A stretch of 64,000 nt of DNA, from contig NZ_CP085524.1 of the NCBI RefSeq assembly GCF_004353525.1, positions 1,646,142 through 1,710,141 of the forward strand, written 5' to 3'. The DNA is from Zhaonella formicivorans. Its GTDB lineage: Bacteria > Bacillota > DUOV01 > Zhaonellaceae. The notes under the pieces are model-generated. The model was not told where the DNA came from. It made no database searches and saw only the letters and a program-made list of their open reading frames with translations. Shown here piece by piece: positions 19,506-26,910 of the stretch. The position numbers and the translations under genes were made by a program. How positions within the stretch are numbered: position 1 is the stretch's first letter; each line of letters starts with the position of its first letter.

Positions 19506-19733
19506 ATGCTAAAACAAGGTAAACTATTATACTCTAGCCAAAAGGACCGTTGGGAGATCCATGGAATAGACGACGAACCTTTCTCTCTACACTGTGGGGA
19601 ATGCTTTGAGATTAAGGTTGGGGAAACATTCTTGCCTTGTCGTATTGAAATAGATAGGGATTGGGTATTGTACTTTGCTAACTCTATGTTTTATCTGCAT
19701 CCGGCATCAAGGTACAGTGTAAGAGGGGTTTAG
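19506..19733 (+). CDS. DUF5348-like small protein of the transposon
   Basis: A 75-residue protein (LLYSSQKDRWEIHG, FSLHCGECFEIKVGE, CRIEIDRDWVLYF, YLHPASRYSVRGV), beta-rich with no catalytic motif, matches the DUF5348 pattern as I recall it. AGGAGGGAGG lies 11 bases before the ATG. The last codons also occur in the truncated copy near 8406-8440, showing it travels with the element. Role unknown. Confidence 0.6.
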   Translation: MLKQGKLLYSSQKDRWEIHGIDDEPFSLHCGECFEIKVGETFLPCRIEIDRDWVLYFANSMFYLHPASRYSVRGV

Positions 19734-19950
19734 AAAGAGTGATTCTTGGCAGAGGAATATATGTCAGAATGCGGTTAGGGGCATCCTAGCTGCATTTTTT
19801 TTTTGGCAAAAATCTTAACTAAAATACTGTGACTATGTGAAAAAATTTTGCCCATTTGGCTAATTTATTTCGCAAAAACCGATAAATTCAAGCTAATTTT
19901 AATCCATTTTATTTTGCAAAATGTCATCCCTTTTAATTTGCAAATTCACA

Positions 19951-20570
19951 AGGTAGGCTATAAACCCAATTCGTATCATGGATAATGTTGCAAGAGAAAA
20001 AGCTAGTTTCAATTCCTCATAGGTAGGCTATAAACGGCATTTAGCCACACCCCGCTTTCGAAGTCATCCCATGGTTTCAATTCCTCATAGGTAGGCTATA
20101 AACTAGCAAGTGATCTAAGCTATACCTTATTGCCTTGTCAAGTTTCAATTCCTCATAGGTAGGCTATAAACGTTTAATCTCCTCTATAGCCTGCTTTACA
20201 TCATCGTTTCAATTCCTCATAGGTAGGCTATAAACAGGCTGCGGCATTGAAGTAGCGGAAGTCGCAGAAGCCGTGTTTCAATTCCTCATAGGTAGGCTAT
20301 AAACTCTGTTGCAAGGCGTGAGTTAGCAGCTGCAACAGTAGGGTTTCAATTCCTCATAGGTAGGCTATAAACCACATTCCCGGCTCCTCCGTTTAGCAAG
20401 AGGTTGCTAGTTTCAATTCCTCATAGGTAGGCTATAAACCCGTGAACAGTAGGGGTAAAGCTGGCAGGCTTGCCGAGTTTCAATTCCTCATAGGTAGGCT
20501 ATAAACGCGTCCCGTCTGCTCAAGCCGGGCCTGATGCGAAGTTTCAATTCCTCATAGGTAGGCTATAAAC
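19951..20570 (-). CRISPR. Type I-B CRISPR array, leader-proximal segment
   Basis: It starts with the last 15 bases of the transposon-split repeat (19951-19965), then nine complete repeats from 20006 to 20570. The last repeat (20541-20570) borders the leader, so spacers here are the youngest. In crRNA orientation transcription enters from the high-coordinate side. Nine complete spacers between full repeats plus one beside the split repeat are likely the only ones still directly served by the leader promoter. Confidence 0.97.
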
Positions 20571-20583
20571 CCGTTCTGGTGTG

Positions 20584-20608
20584 AAAAAAATTTAGGCTTT
20601 TCAAGCCT
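20584..20608 (-). terminator. Terminator-like hairpin inside the CRISPR leader
   Basis: On the minus strand AGGCTT-GAA-AAGCCT (20594-20608) is followed by AAATTTTTTT (20584-20593). It begins a few bases after the predicted transcription start and 14 bases before the first repeat. With a 6-bp stem it may be a weak terminator or attenuator of pre-crRNA synthesis, or only a structural element. Confidence 0.45.
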
Positions 20609-20618
20609 CTTAGGTTTA

Positions 20619-20647
20619 ATGATATTTTGTACAACTGTTAATGTCAA
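20619..20647 (-). promoter_or_regulatory. pre-crRNA promoter
   Basis: On the minus strand TTGACA (20642-20647) and TATCAT (20619-20624) are separated by exactly 17 bases. The predicted start is near 20612, about 40 bp before the first repeat. It would drive precursor crRNA transcription into the leader-proximal segment. Confidence 0.75.
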
Positions 20648-20766
20648 TAGCCAAAAATCCATATAACTGTCCAGACTTCCAGATCTCGCAAGGGATACAA
20701 GGTCCTGCTGGTTGTCGTCGAACCCTGGGCTTTTTTGCACTACTGTAGTTCGACGACAGTTATAAG

Positions 20767-21030
20767 CTAAATAAAAACTCCTTCTCCGCCTTTTTTTACT
20801 CCCATGGACTCCCGATTGGTATACCTTGTTGTCCTAAAGGTATAAAAAAGACAGGAATCCTCTTCTTCATTGATTACTTTTTGCAACTCCATTTTTAGCT
20901 TTTTATAATTGGCATCGCTGATCTCTCCTTCCAGTACAGAATTTTGGACCCAGTTCAAGTATTTTCTGGCTTTTTTCAGCACTTTATTGACTCTTTTAAC
21001 ATTCACATCATACACCAGGATTACAAACAT
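20767..21030 (-). CDS. cas2: CRISPR-associated endonuclease Cas2
   Basis: An 87-residue protein with MFVILVYDVNVKRVNKVLKK at the start (ferredoxin-like fold, first strand ending in the conserved YDV aspartate) and QNSVLEGEIS. Cas2 forms the integration complex with Cas1. I chose the ATG at 21030 because AGGTG sits 6 bases upstream; the GTG at 21039 is part of that ribosome site. Last gene of the cas operon, next to the leader. Confidence 0.95.
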   Translation of the reverse strand: MFVILVYDVNVKRVNKVLKKARKYLNWVQNSVLEGEISDANYKKLKMELQKVINEEEDSCLFYTFRTTRYTNRESMGVKKGGEGVFI

Positions 21031-21051
21031 TCCATTCACCTACTCAAGGTT

Positions 21052-22044
21052 TTACCACCTGGCGACAAAAGGCTTATATTCCCGCTCGCCCATTAGATGC
21101 TTTTCCAACTTGTATAATTCCATTCTGATTAAACGCCGATAAGAAACCTCTCTCCCCAGTTCCCGGTGTTTTATTGTGGTTTTAAGCTTGCCGTCTATTT
21201 CTTCAGCAAACAGCCTTTTTGCGCCGTCTTTCAGTACTATGCCTTCCATGTTTTTTTCAAAGTCCTTTTTGGTAATCATCTTTTTGCCCAGCAATGTAAA
21301 TATTGCCCTGTCCACCAGTATAGGTTTAAAGATCTCCGCTATATCCAGGTTCAAGGTAAAGCTCCTGAAATTTGTGGAGTGCAAAAAACCTATTCTTGGA
21401 TCCAGATGGGTCTTGTAAATTTCGCTAAGGACCATTGTGTAAATAATGGAATTGCCAAAACTAAGCAAACTGTTAAGATGGTTTTTGGGTGGGCGGCGGC
21501 TTCTCTGCTCAAAGACAAAATCTTTGTTATCGATGATAATATCAAAAGCTTGATAGTAACACTCCCTGGCATTTCCCTCCACAGCCATTAGTTCCGTAAT
21601 TTCTCTGCAGGAATCGATTTGCGCTTCGTATTCCTCAATGCGCTCCAGGAATGATTTAAGCTCCTTGCCCCTATTGTCGTAGTATTTCAGCACCTGTCTG
21701 ATATTTTTCAGCGCCCCTGTAATAATAGCTTTGGCCAGTTCCAACCGCTTTAGCTTATCCTGGTAAAACTCCGCCTGTTTCAGGATCATATACCCGGAAT
21801 TTAAGTGTTCACGGGGATAAAAAGTGCCCATATAATAGCCATGATAATTAAAGTAGTGTAATAGAATTTCCTTTTGCGACAACAGCTCCAGCAATTTTTT
21901 GTTAAAACTGACTTCCCCGAAAACAAAGATATCGCTGATATCCTCTACGGGCAAGAACCTGTTAGTTTCTTCGCAATGAAATTTAAGTGTATTGTCCTGT
22001 CTTTTCAGTTCGCCGTCCGAAAAGATGTAAATAACTTTTTTCAT
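21052..22044 (-). CDS. cas1: CRISPR-associated endonuclease Cas1 (type I-B)
   Basis: This 330-residue integrase of spacer acquisition carries its metal ligands in VEGNAREC (Glu, near residue 150), GFLHSTNFRS (His, near 215) and LDIAEIFKP (Asp/Glu, near 230). The RRPPKNHLNSLLSFGNSI block is also typical. The ATG at 22044 follows GGGGAG by 6 bases; the upstream ATG at 22068 precedes that site and is unlikely. It begins 11 bp after the cas4 stop. Confidence 0.96.
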   Translation of the reverse strand: MKKVIYIFSDGELKRQDNTLKFHCEETNRFLPVEDISDIFVFGEVSFNKKLLELLSQKEILLHYFNYHGYYMGTFYPREHLNSGYMILKQAEFYQDKLKRLELAKAIITGALKNIRQVLKYYDNRGKELKSFLERIEEYEAQIDSCREITELMAVEGNARECYYQAFDIIIDNKDFVFEQRSRRPPKNHLNSLLSFGNSIIYTMVLSEIYKTHLDPRIGFLHSTNFRSFTLNLDIAEIFKPILVDRAIFTLLGKKMITKKDFEKNMEGIVLKDGAKRLFAEEIDGKLKTTIKHRELGREVSYRRLIRMELYKLEKHLMGEREYKPFVARW

Positions 22045-22055
22045 GGTTATCTCCC

Positions 22056-22562
22056 CTACGACCAGCAAAATTCAGCATAAGCACAGTTTTTGCAGAACTT
22101 TATTTTAACCGGCTCAGGAGGCTGCTCCAGATATGCTATGCGCAATATATCTTTAACTGCCGCTTCCAATTCTCTTCTTAAAGCATCGGTCAATTCCACT
22201 GTCTCCACTCTTCTCTCTTCGGGGAAACGCAATTCACCCTTTGCATTTAGACCTAGCTTTTCTACTTCCATTAAATAATAAGCCAATTGCATCCTGGAGC
22301 TTTTTTCAAACCTGGAAGTTTTCTTTACTTCAGCAATTACTAACCCGTCTTGCCCTCTTTTTATAATATCGAGTTTAATATTACCCAAGCTTATTTCTTT
22401 CTTTTCCCTTTGGTATGCTTGTTCATGAATAAACCGTCCCACATCCACGTTAGGGTTATCCTGCTCAGGAACGATATGCCGGGCCATCAACCATACCTCG
22501 CGGTGGCAAATATAGTAATACCAGATAAGGGTGCCGGTAACATGAAGGTCCTTATCATTCAT
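22056..22562 (-). CDS. cas4: CRISPR-associated exonuclease Cas4
   Basis: A 168-residue RecB-like nuclease. An N-terminal cysteine (YYICHREVWLM) and a C-terminal cluster (KFCKNCAYAEFCW) provide the four cysteines of the 4Fe-4S cluster. The PD-(D/E)xK core is in LDIIKRGQDGLVIAEVKKTSRFE, and QLAYYLMEVE is motif III. Cas4 trims prespacers and enforces PAM selection with Cas1-Cas2. It lies between cas3 and cas1, as is common in type I-B. Confidence 0.95.
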   Translation of the reverse strand: MNDKDLHVTGTLIWYYYICHREVWLMARHIVPEQDNPNVDVGRFIHEQAYQREKKEISLGNIKLDIIKRGQDGLVIAEVKKTSRFEKSSRMQLAYYLMEVEKLGLNAKGELRFPEERRVETVELTDALRRELEAAVKDILRIAYLEQPPEPVKIKFCKNCAYAEFCWS

Positions 22563-22586
22563 TTTCCTTTAAAACTCCTCACTTAA

Positions 22587-24938
22587 CTACAAAAAAGCCA
22601 AACCGGCTTCATCTCTAAATCCTGTGTACTCATCGTAATAATCTTTAATTTGTCCGGGGGGTATCCAGTAGAATGTAGCATTCACTCCATTTCTTGCTGA
22701 AAAAGGTACCGGTAAATTCTTTTTTATCCTAGAAATCCTTACCTGTATCATATACATGCTCATTTTAGCCAGAATGCTTTTTAACTGGGCTTTTTTTACA
22801 AAAATATTTTCATCATTTTCATAGAAAGATTTCACTAACTTTTCATAAGCATCTGCCAGCCCAGTAGCGCAATTATCCCATTCAACAAAAACGTCAGCAA
22901 TTTCTCCCGTGTTTTCAATAAGTTTAAATTCCATTATACGACTGAAATCCAGTTTGAGTATCCCTTCTTCCCAAATGGTTCTAGACTCTTCAGCAACACC
23001 GTTTTCCAAAGCCTGAAGATAATAAGTATTGATTAGCTCGCGGTAAGCAGTTTCCGGAATTTCATTTTTCCCCTTAAAATACTCTCTGGTTTTTGTTAAA
23101 TTGTGCAAGCCGTATACATAACTGTTATCGGACGCAATCTCTACTATATAAACCGGCAAGTAGTCACCTTTTTTGCCTTCACGGTTTACCCTTCCCGCAG
23201 TCTGAACCACAGATTCCAGGGGAGCCAAATCCCTAAAAGCCATATCGAAGTCCAAATCCACTCCCGCTTCAATGGTTTGTGTCGATACCATGAGAAACGG
23301 AACTTTCATAGCCAACAAATTTTTAGCTTCTGAAATAACCTCTCTTCTTTTTAAGGGAATAATATTCGTTGACAAATATAAAACAGGACATTGAAAGCAG
23401 ACTTCTTCCGCAATTTTGTTATAAATCTCAATACTTCTTTTAATCGTGTTAACGACAACTAAAACTGAACTCTTACGATCCCATTTTTCTTTAAGTAGAG
23501 CTATAAATTCATCCGTAGTCATTTTTTTGTCCAGTATAGGAATGAATTTTGTTCTTCTCAGGTCACGAAAATATCTTTCGTTGTCACTTAATAATTCAAC
23601 CACTTTTGATTCGCGCTTTTGCCCTTGCAACAATAGATCCCCAAACTCAATTATTTTAGGTTGGGTAGCAGTCATTAAAATAAATTTAGTCCCATAGTAT
23701 TCTGCCAGCTTTTGGATAGTAGCCCCGATTAAGGGTAAGTATTTTTCAGGCAAGGACTGTATTTCATCCAAAATGATTATACTTCCAGCAATTTTGTTAA
23801 GCTTTTTTAATGCCCTGTTGCTGGCACTGAAAATAGAATGAAAAAGCTGTACAAAAGTTGTTAAAATTACGTCAGCTTCCCACGATTCCAATTCTAAAAG
23901 AATTTTTTCCAAAGAACCTTCATCTTCGAATTCTCGGGTACACTGTCCAGCAATATCCGCAAGTTGGTGATTAATCAAAACTTTTAACTCGTTCCCTAAA
24001 ATATTGATGTAATCATCTTTTGTCTGTTCAATGATATTAATAAAAGGAATAGCCGCGATAATCCTTGGTTTGTAATTTGCTAAAACAGCTAACCGTTCCC
24101 GCAGCAAAAGCGCGCTCTCCAAAGCTGCCAAAGTTTTTCCTATACCTGTTGGAGCCGTTAGTGTAAATATTTTGGTATTGATGATTTCCTTATCACTCAT
24201 ACTTACAATAGTATCAATTATGGTTTTTCGGGCTTGCTCTCTTTTATTATTAATTACAAAATTATTGTTTTGTTTCTTTTTTATGTATTCCACAACCTTT
24301 TCATGGCTTACAATATTGCTTTTCTTTTTTTTAATTCCTGCAGAATTCAACTTATCTGCATCTATTAGAACAGAAAAAAGATAGACTAAAATAAAAAACC
24401 ATTCTTCGCTTTTAGCCCTGGTTTTTAAAAACTGAGGCATTAAGCTAAATAACCGATCTTTCTGTAAAGCTTCAATATCAAGGCAAGCAATAAAGTCGTT
24501 TGAAGTCATACGCATCTTTTCTGGAAAATCTACTAATATTTTATCGGCATTATTGATCATATTTTCAGCCTGCCGTTTAAGTTGGCCCCAATTTTCCGAG
24601 CCTTCCTTAAATAAACCGTATAAACTAAGATTCCCATGATGCAACCTGACTACGAGGTAAGCCAAAAAATTTAAACACATGGTGTCAATTTCTTCAGTAT
24701 TTCCTGAAATTTTTTGTTTCAGCAAGTTAAATAAAAAGCAGGCAGAAATATGAGCATGATTTTTCAGAACAGAGTTGTTCTTTTGTAACAAATATTCTTG
24801 AAAGAAATCCATATATTTCCCGACATCATGATAAAAACCAATCAATTCTGTAAGCATATTAATTTCTTTTGTAGTTACTTTTGAAAAACCAATGGCCGGA
24901 GAAACGCTTAGCATACTTTCCTGACTTACCGACGTCAA
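22587..24938 (-). CDS. cas3: Cas3 helicase-nuclease
   Basis: This 783-residue protein has an HD nuclease domain (FYHDVGKYMDFF near residue 34, SACFLF and RLHHGNLS) and an SF2 helicase (TGIGKTLAALESALL Walker A near 263, IIILDEIQSLP near 400, LMTATQP motif III, VQTAGRVNREG motif VI near 590). It degrades target DNA after Cascade recognition. The start is uncertain. The frame given begins at TTG, but the Cas3-like sequence KYYAHYDIKQNIKQLLRDH continues upstream without ATG, GTG or TTG. A G6 tract at 25006-25011 would need one more G to connect it to an ATG. Confidence 0.95.
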   Translation of the reverse strand: MTSVSQESMLSVSPAIGFSKVTTKEINMLTELIGFYHDVGKYMDFFQEYLLQKNNSVLKNHAHISACFLFNLLKQKISGNTEEIDTMCLNFLAYLVVRLHHGNLSLYGLFKEGSENWGQLKRQAENMINNADKILVDFPEKMRMTSNDFIACLDIEALQKDRLFSLMPQFLKTRAKSEEWFFILVYLFSVLIDADKLNSAGIKKKKSNIVSHEKVVEYIKKKQNNNFVINNKREQARKTIIDTIVSMSDKEIINTKIFTLTAPTGIGKTLAALESALLLRERLAVLANYKPRIIAAIPFINIIEQTKDDYINILGNELKVLINHQLADIAGQCTREFEDEGSLEKILLELESWEADVILTTFVQLFHSIFSASNRALKKLNKIAGSIIILDEIQSLPEKYLPLIGATIQKLAEYYGTKFILMTATQPKIIEFGDLLLQGQKRESKVVELLSDNERYFRDLRRTKFIPILDKKMTTDEFIALLKEKWDRKSSVLVVVNTIKRSIEIYNKIAEEVCFQCPVLYLSTNIIPLKRREVISEAKNLLAMKVPFLMVSTQTIEAGVDLDFDMAFRDLAPLESVVQTAGRVNREGKKGDYLPVYIVEIASDNSYVYGLHNLTKTREYFKGKNEIPETAYRELINTYYLQALENGVAEESRTIWEEGILKLDFSRIMEFKLIENTGEIADVFVEWDNCATGLADAYEKLVKSFYENDENIFVKKAQLKSILAKMSMYMIQVRISRIKKNLPVPFSARNGVNATFYWIPPGQIKDYYDEYTGFRDEAGLAFL

Positions 24939-25068
24939 ATGGTCACGAAGTAATTGTTTAATATTTTGTTTTATATCGTAGTGGGCATAATATTTCGTAT
25001 TAATCCCCCCATTTTTAAAGAAAAGGCATTGAGCACTACATTCCTGACACTACCCAATGCCCGAAATC

Positions 25069-25824
25069 TTATTCCATCCAAACTATACATTCTCCGTTGT
25101 TTAATTGAATACAGTTTGTAATCCTTGCATTTATCGGATTCATATTCAGGTTTATAATCATATGTCCTTTCCCTTGTGGAGTTAGCTTTCGATTTAAGTC
25201 AAACTCCAGAGGCAATTCTTCTTTTATTAAGGATAATTCGGTAGAATTATCCAGAACGAGTTCCTTAATTTTAGCTGCAGGTATGATAGAATAAATTGGA
25301 TATATACCTTCTGTGGTTATTTCTGTACCTTCAAAGCTGTTTTCAAATTCCAACCAGCCCAAATTTTGAGCAATACCTAAGCCTAAGGAAATTCCTTTAC
25401 TCAAATATCCATAGCTTGTACCAGTCAGCAACTGTTTTAATTCTTCAAAAATGTCTGGTTCACGATGACAAAACCATACTTTATAATCCAAGTAACCGTT
25501 AACAATATCCTGGGGTATTATTAGTTCTGTTGCTGTTTGACTGTGATGTTCTTTAGAGCCGTTTAAATCATTTGGCGACTTAACCATTAACAAATTTAGT
25601 TTTTGAACTGTTTTCTTAATAGGTGAGCATAAAGCTACAGCAATATAACATTTCTGCAAAGAAAAAAGGTCATAGTAACTGTCTCTCTTATAACCGAGTA
25701 GACCGGCTAAAATGCCGATAATAGTAGTTCTTGGCGGTATAGTGTAACTTAGGGCTGAGGAATTAGAATAATACCGTCTGAAATGAGCCATCTTCCCTTT
25801 AAGGTGGAAAGCTAAAATTTCCAT
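25069..25824 (-). CDS. cas5: Type I-B Cascade subunit Cas5
   Basis: This 251-residue RAMP protein has an N-terminal Cas5 signature (LAFHLKGKMAHFRRYYSNSSALSYTIPPRTTIIGILAGLLG), with the PPRTTIIG...LG motif near residue 30-43. It is the subunit that caps the 5' handle of the crRNA in Cascade. The C-terminal part is divergent, as usual. It follows cas7 by 16 bp and would read from the same transcript. Confidence 0.94.
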   Translation of the reverse strand: MEILAFHLKGKMAHFRRYYSNSSALSYTIPPRTTIIGILAGLLGYKRDSYYDLFSLQKCYIAVALCSPIKKTVQKLNLLMVKSPNDLNGSKEHHSQTATELIIPQDIVNGYLDYKVWFCHREPDIFEELKQLLTGTSYGYLSKGISLGLGIAQNLGWLEFENSFEGTEITTEGIYPIYSIIPAAKIKELVLDNSTELSLIKEELPLEFDLNRKLTPQGKGHMIINLNMNPINARITNCIQLNNGECIVWME

Positions 25825-25840
25825 TTTAATGCACCTGTTT

Positions 25841-26893
25841 TTAATTAGTAAAATCTGCCCATAAATCTACGAGCTCATAAGAGGGCATGTTCATTAGATT
25901 ATCTTTGGAAGCAAAAGGATGAACCCAGCCAACCACACGTTCTATATAACCATCACGCTTCATCTTATTAATAGTGGCTGTCATATTGCTAAAATCTACT
26001 TTCAAGTCTTCCAGCTTTCTTATAGCTTTATTGGCATCATAAGAAACCTGCAAAAACCTTCTTAAATCACCTAGGTAACCGTCAAACTCCGGTTTATAAA
26101 GTATTTCCAGGTAAAAAAGCGGCGTTTGCCCTTGTTTGCTGTCAGTCTGGTTACTCATCATTCCCTGAACCAGTGCTTTTCTAAAAATTTCCCTATCTAC
26201 GAAGGTCATACCTGTCAATTCTGCGCTATATTTGTTTATGGTACCGCAATGGGCTATTAAACCATAATAAATTTTATATTTCTTCCCAAAAGTAGAGTTG
26301 TCATCATTCATGATGGAAGTAATAGTGTTCGATTTAACGAGTTCTGCAGGATGCAAGGAATAACCCCAACTTATTTGGACCGGCCCCGTAAATGTTTTGG
26401 AAACTCCTTCTACAGCCATAGCACTACCAAAAAGGCGTATATCGATCAATTCCCTTTTTATCAATTCCGTTAACAATAAATTATTAAGAACTGTTAGTTG
26501 CGATTTAATATTTTTATCTTTTTTCTCTTTGAGCTCTAAATACTTTTCGTAATATTTATTTTCGTTATTCCCTAAAATCCAGTTCTCTTGTAAAATTTTA
26601 TTTTCCGATAAAATTTTATTAATCTTTGTAGTATCTCTTAAAGATTTTTCAATAATATAGTTAAACATCTCGTCCATGGGCACTTTTCTTTCTCCTAACG
26701 TATCAACAAAAATGGGGTACCCCTTATGTTTAAGTATTTCTCTAACGTCTCTCTTACGCCTGGCATCACTTACTAAAACAGTGGAAGTTTCATAATCCAT
26801 TCTTGGCTTGTTTTCTTGATCGGGATCGCCATTCGGATTAGTCAGTATTGCTTCAAAACCGAACAAAAAATCACTATTTTGTTGGATTATCAT
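25841..26893 (-). CDS. cas7: Type I-B Cascade backbone Cas7 (Csh2-like)
   Basis: This 350-residue protein has the Csh2 start GFEAILTNPNGDPDQENKPRMD and the TSTVLVSDARRKRDVREIL block, then LIDIRLFGSAMAVEG and the FTGPVQISWGYSLH segment, all typical of the family. Copies of Cas7 form the filament along the crRNA spacer. They flip out every sixth base of the guide, which is relevant to the crRNA-like gene upstream of cas8b. Ordered cas8b-cas7-cas5 with short gaps. Confidence 0.95.
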   Translation of the reverse strand: MIIQQNSDFLFGFEAILTNPNGDPDQENKPRMDYETSTVLVSDARRKRDVREILKHKGYPIFVDTLGERKVPMDEMFNYIIEKSLRDTTKINKILSENKILQENWILGNNENKYYEKYLELKEKKDKNIKSQLTVLNNLLLTELIKRELIDIRLFGSAMAVEGVSKTFTGPVQISWGYSLHPAELVKSNTITSIMNDDNSTFGKKYKIYYGLIAHCGTINKYSAELTGMTFVDREIFRKALVQGMMSNQTDSKQGQTPLFYLEILYKPEFDGYLGDLRRFLQVSYDANKAIRKLEDLKVDFSNMTATINKMKRDGYIERVVGWVHPFASKDNLMNMPSYELVDLWADFTN

Positions 26894-26910
26894 AATAAAC
26901 TCTCTCCTTA

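Larger units (their letters stand above)
16454..19950 (+). mobile_element. TniA/TniB-like transposon inserted in a CRISPR repeat
   Basis: A 3497-bp element has TGT...ACA termini and AT-rich end regions. It is flanked by a direct repeat AGGTAG (16448-16453 and 19951-19956) within the split CRISPR repeat (left 21 bases, right 15 bases, sharing 6). It encodes a DUF6431-like protein, a DDE transposase in two frames, an AAA+ ATPase and a DUF5348-like protein. Transposase plus AAA+ regulator and TGT/ACA ends are the hallmarks of the Mu/Tn5053/Tn7-related group. Just inside the left end is a plus-strand terminator hairpin (16471-16478 with 16485-16492, then TTTTT). A truncated second copy lies at 8178-8448. 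Confidence 0.9.
20571..20766 (-). promoter_or_regulatory. CRISPR leader
   Basis: This 196-bp region lies between cas2 and the first repeat, read on the minus strand. It holds an inverted pair GTCGTCGAAC / GTTCGACGAC around a GTGCAAAAAA core, a motif I associate with leaders of clostridial and thermophile type I-B/III arrays. It also has a good sigma-70 promoter and a terminator-like hairpin between promoter and first repeat. This fixes array polarity: cas2, leader, repeats toward lower coordinates. Confidence 0.88.

Noticed and set aside
20552-20740. 62-codon ORF in the CRISPR leader
   Set aside because: It runs through the promoter, hairpin and into the first repeat; no ribosome site. A chance frame.
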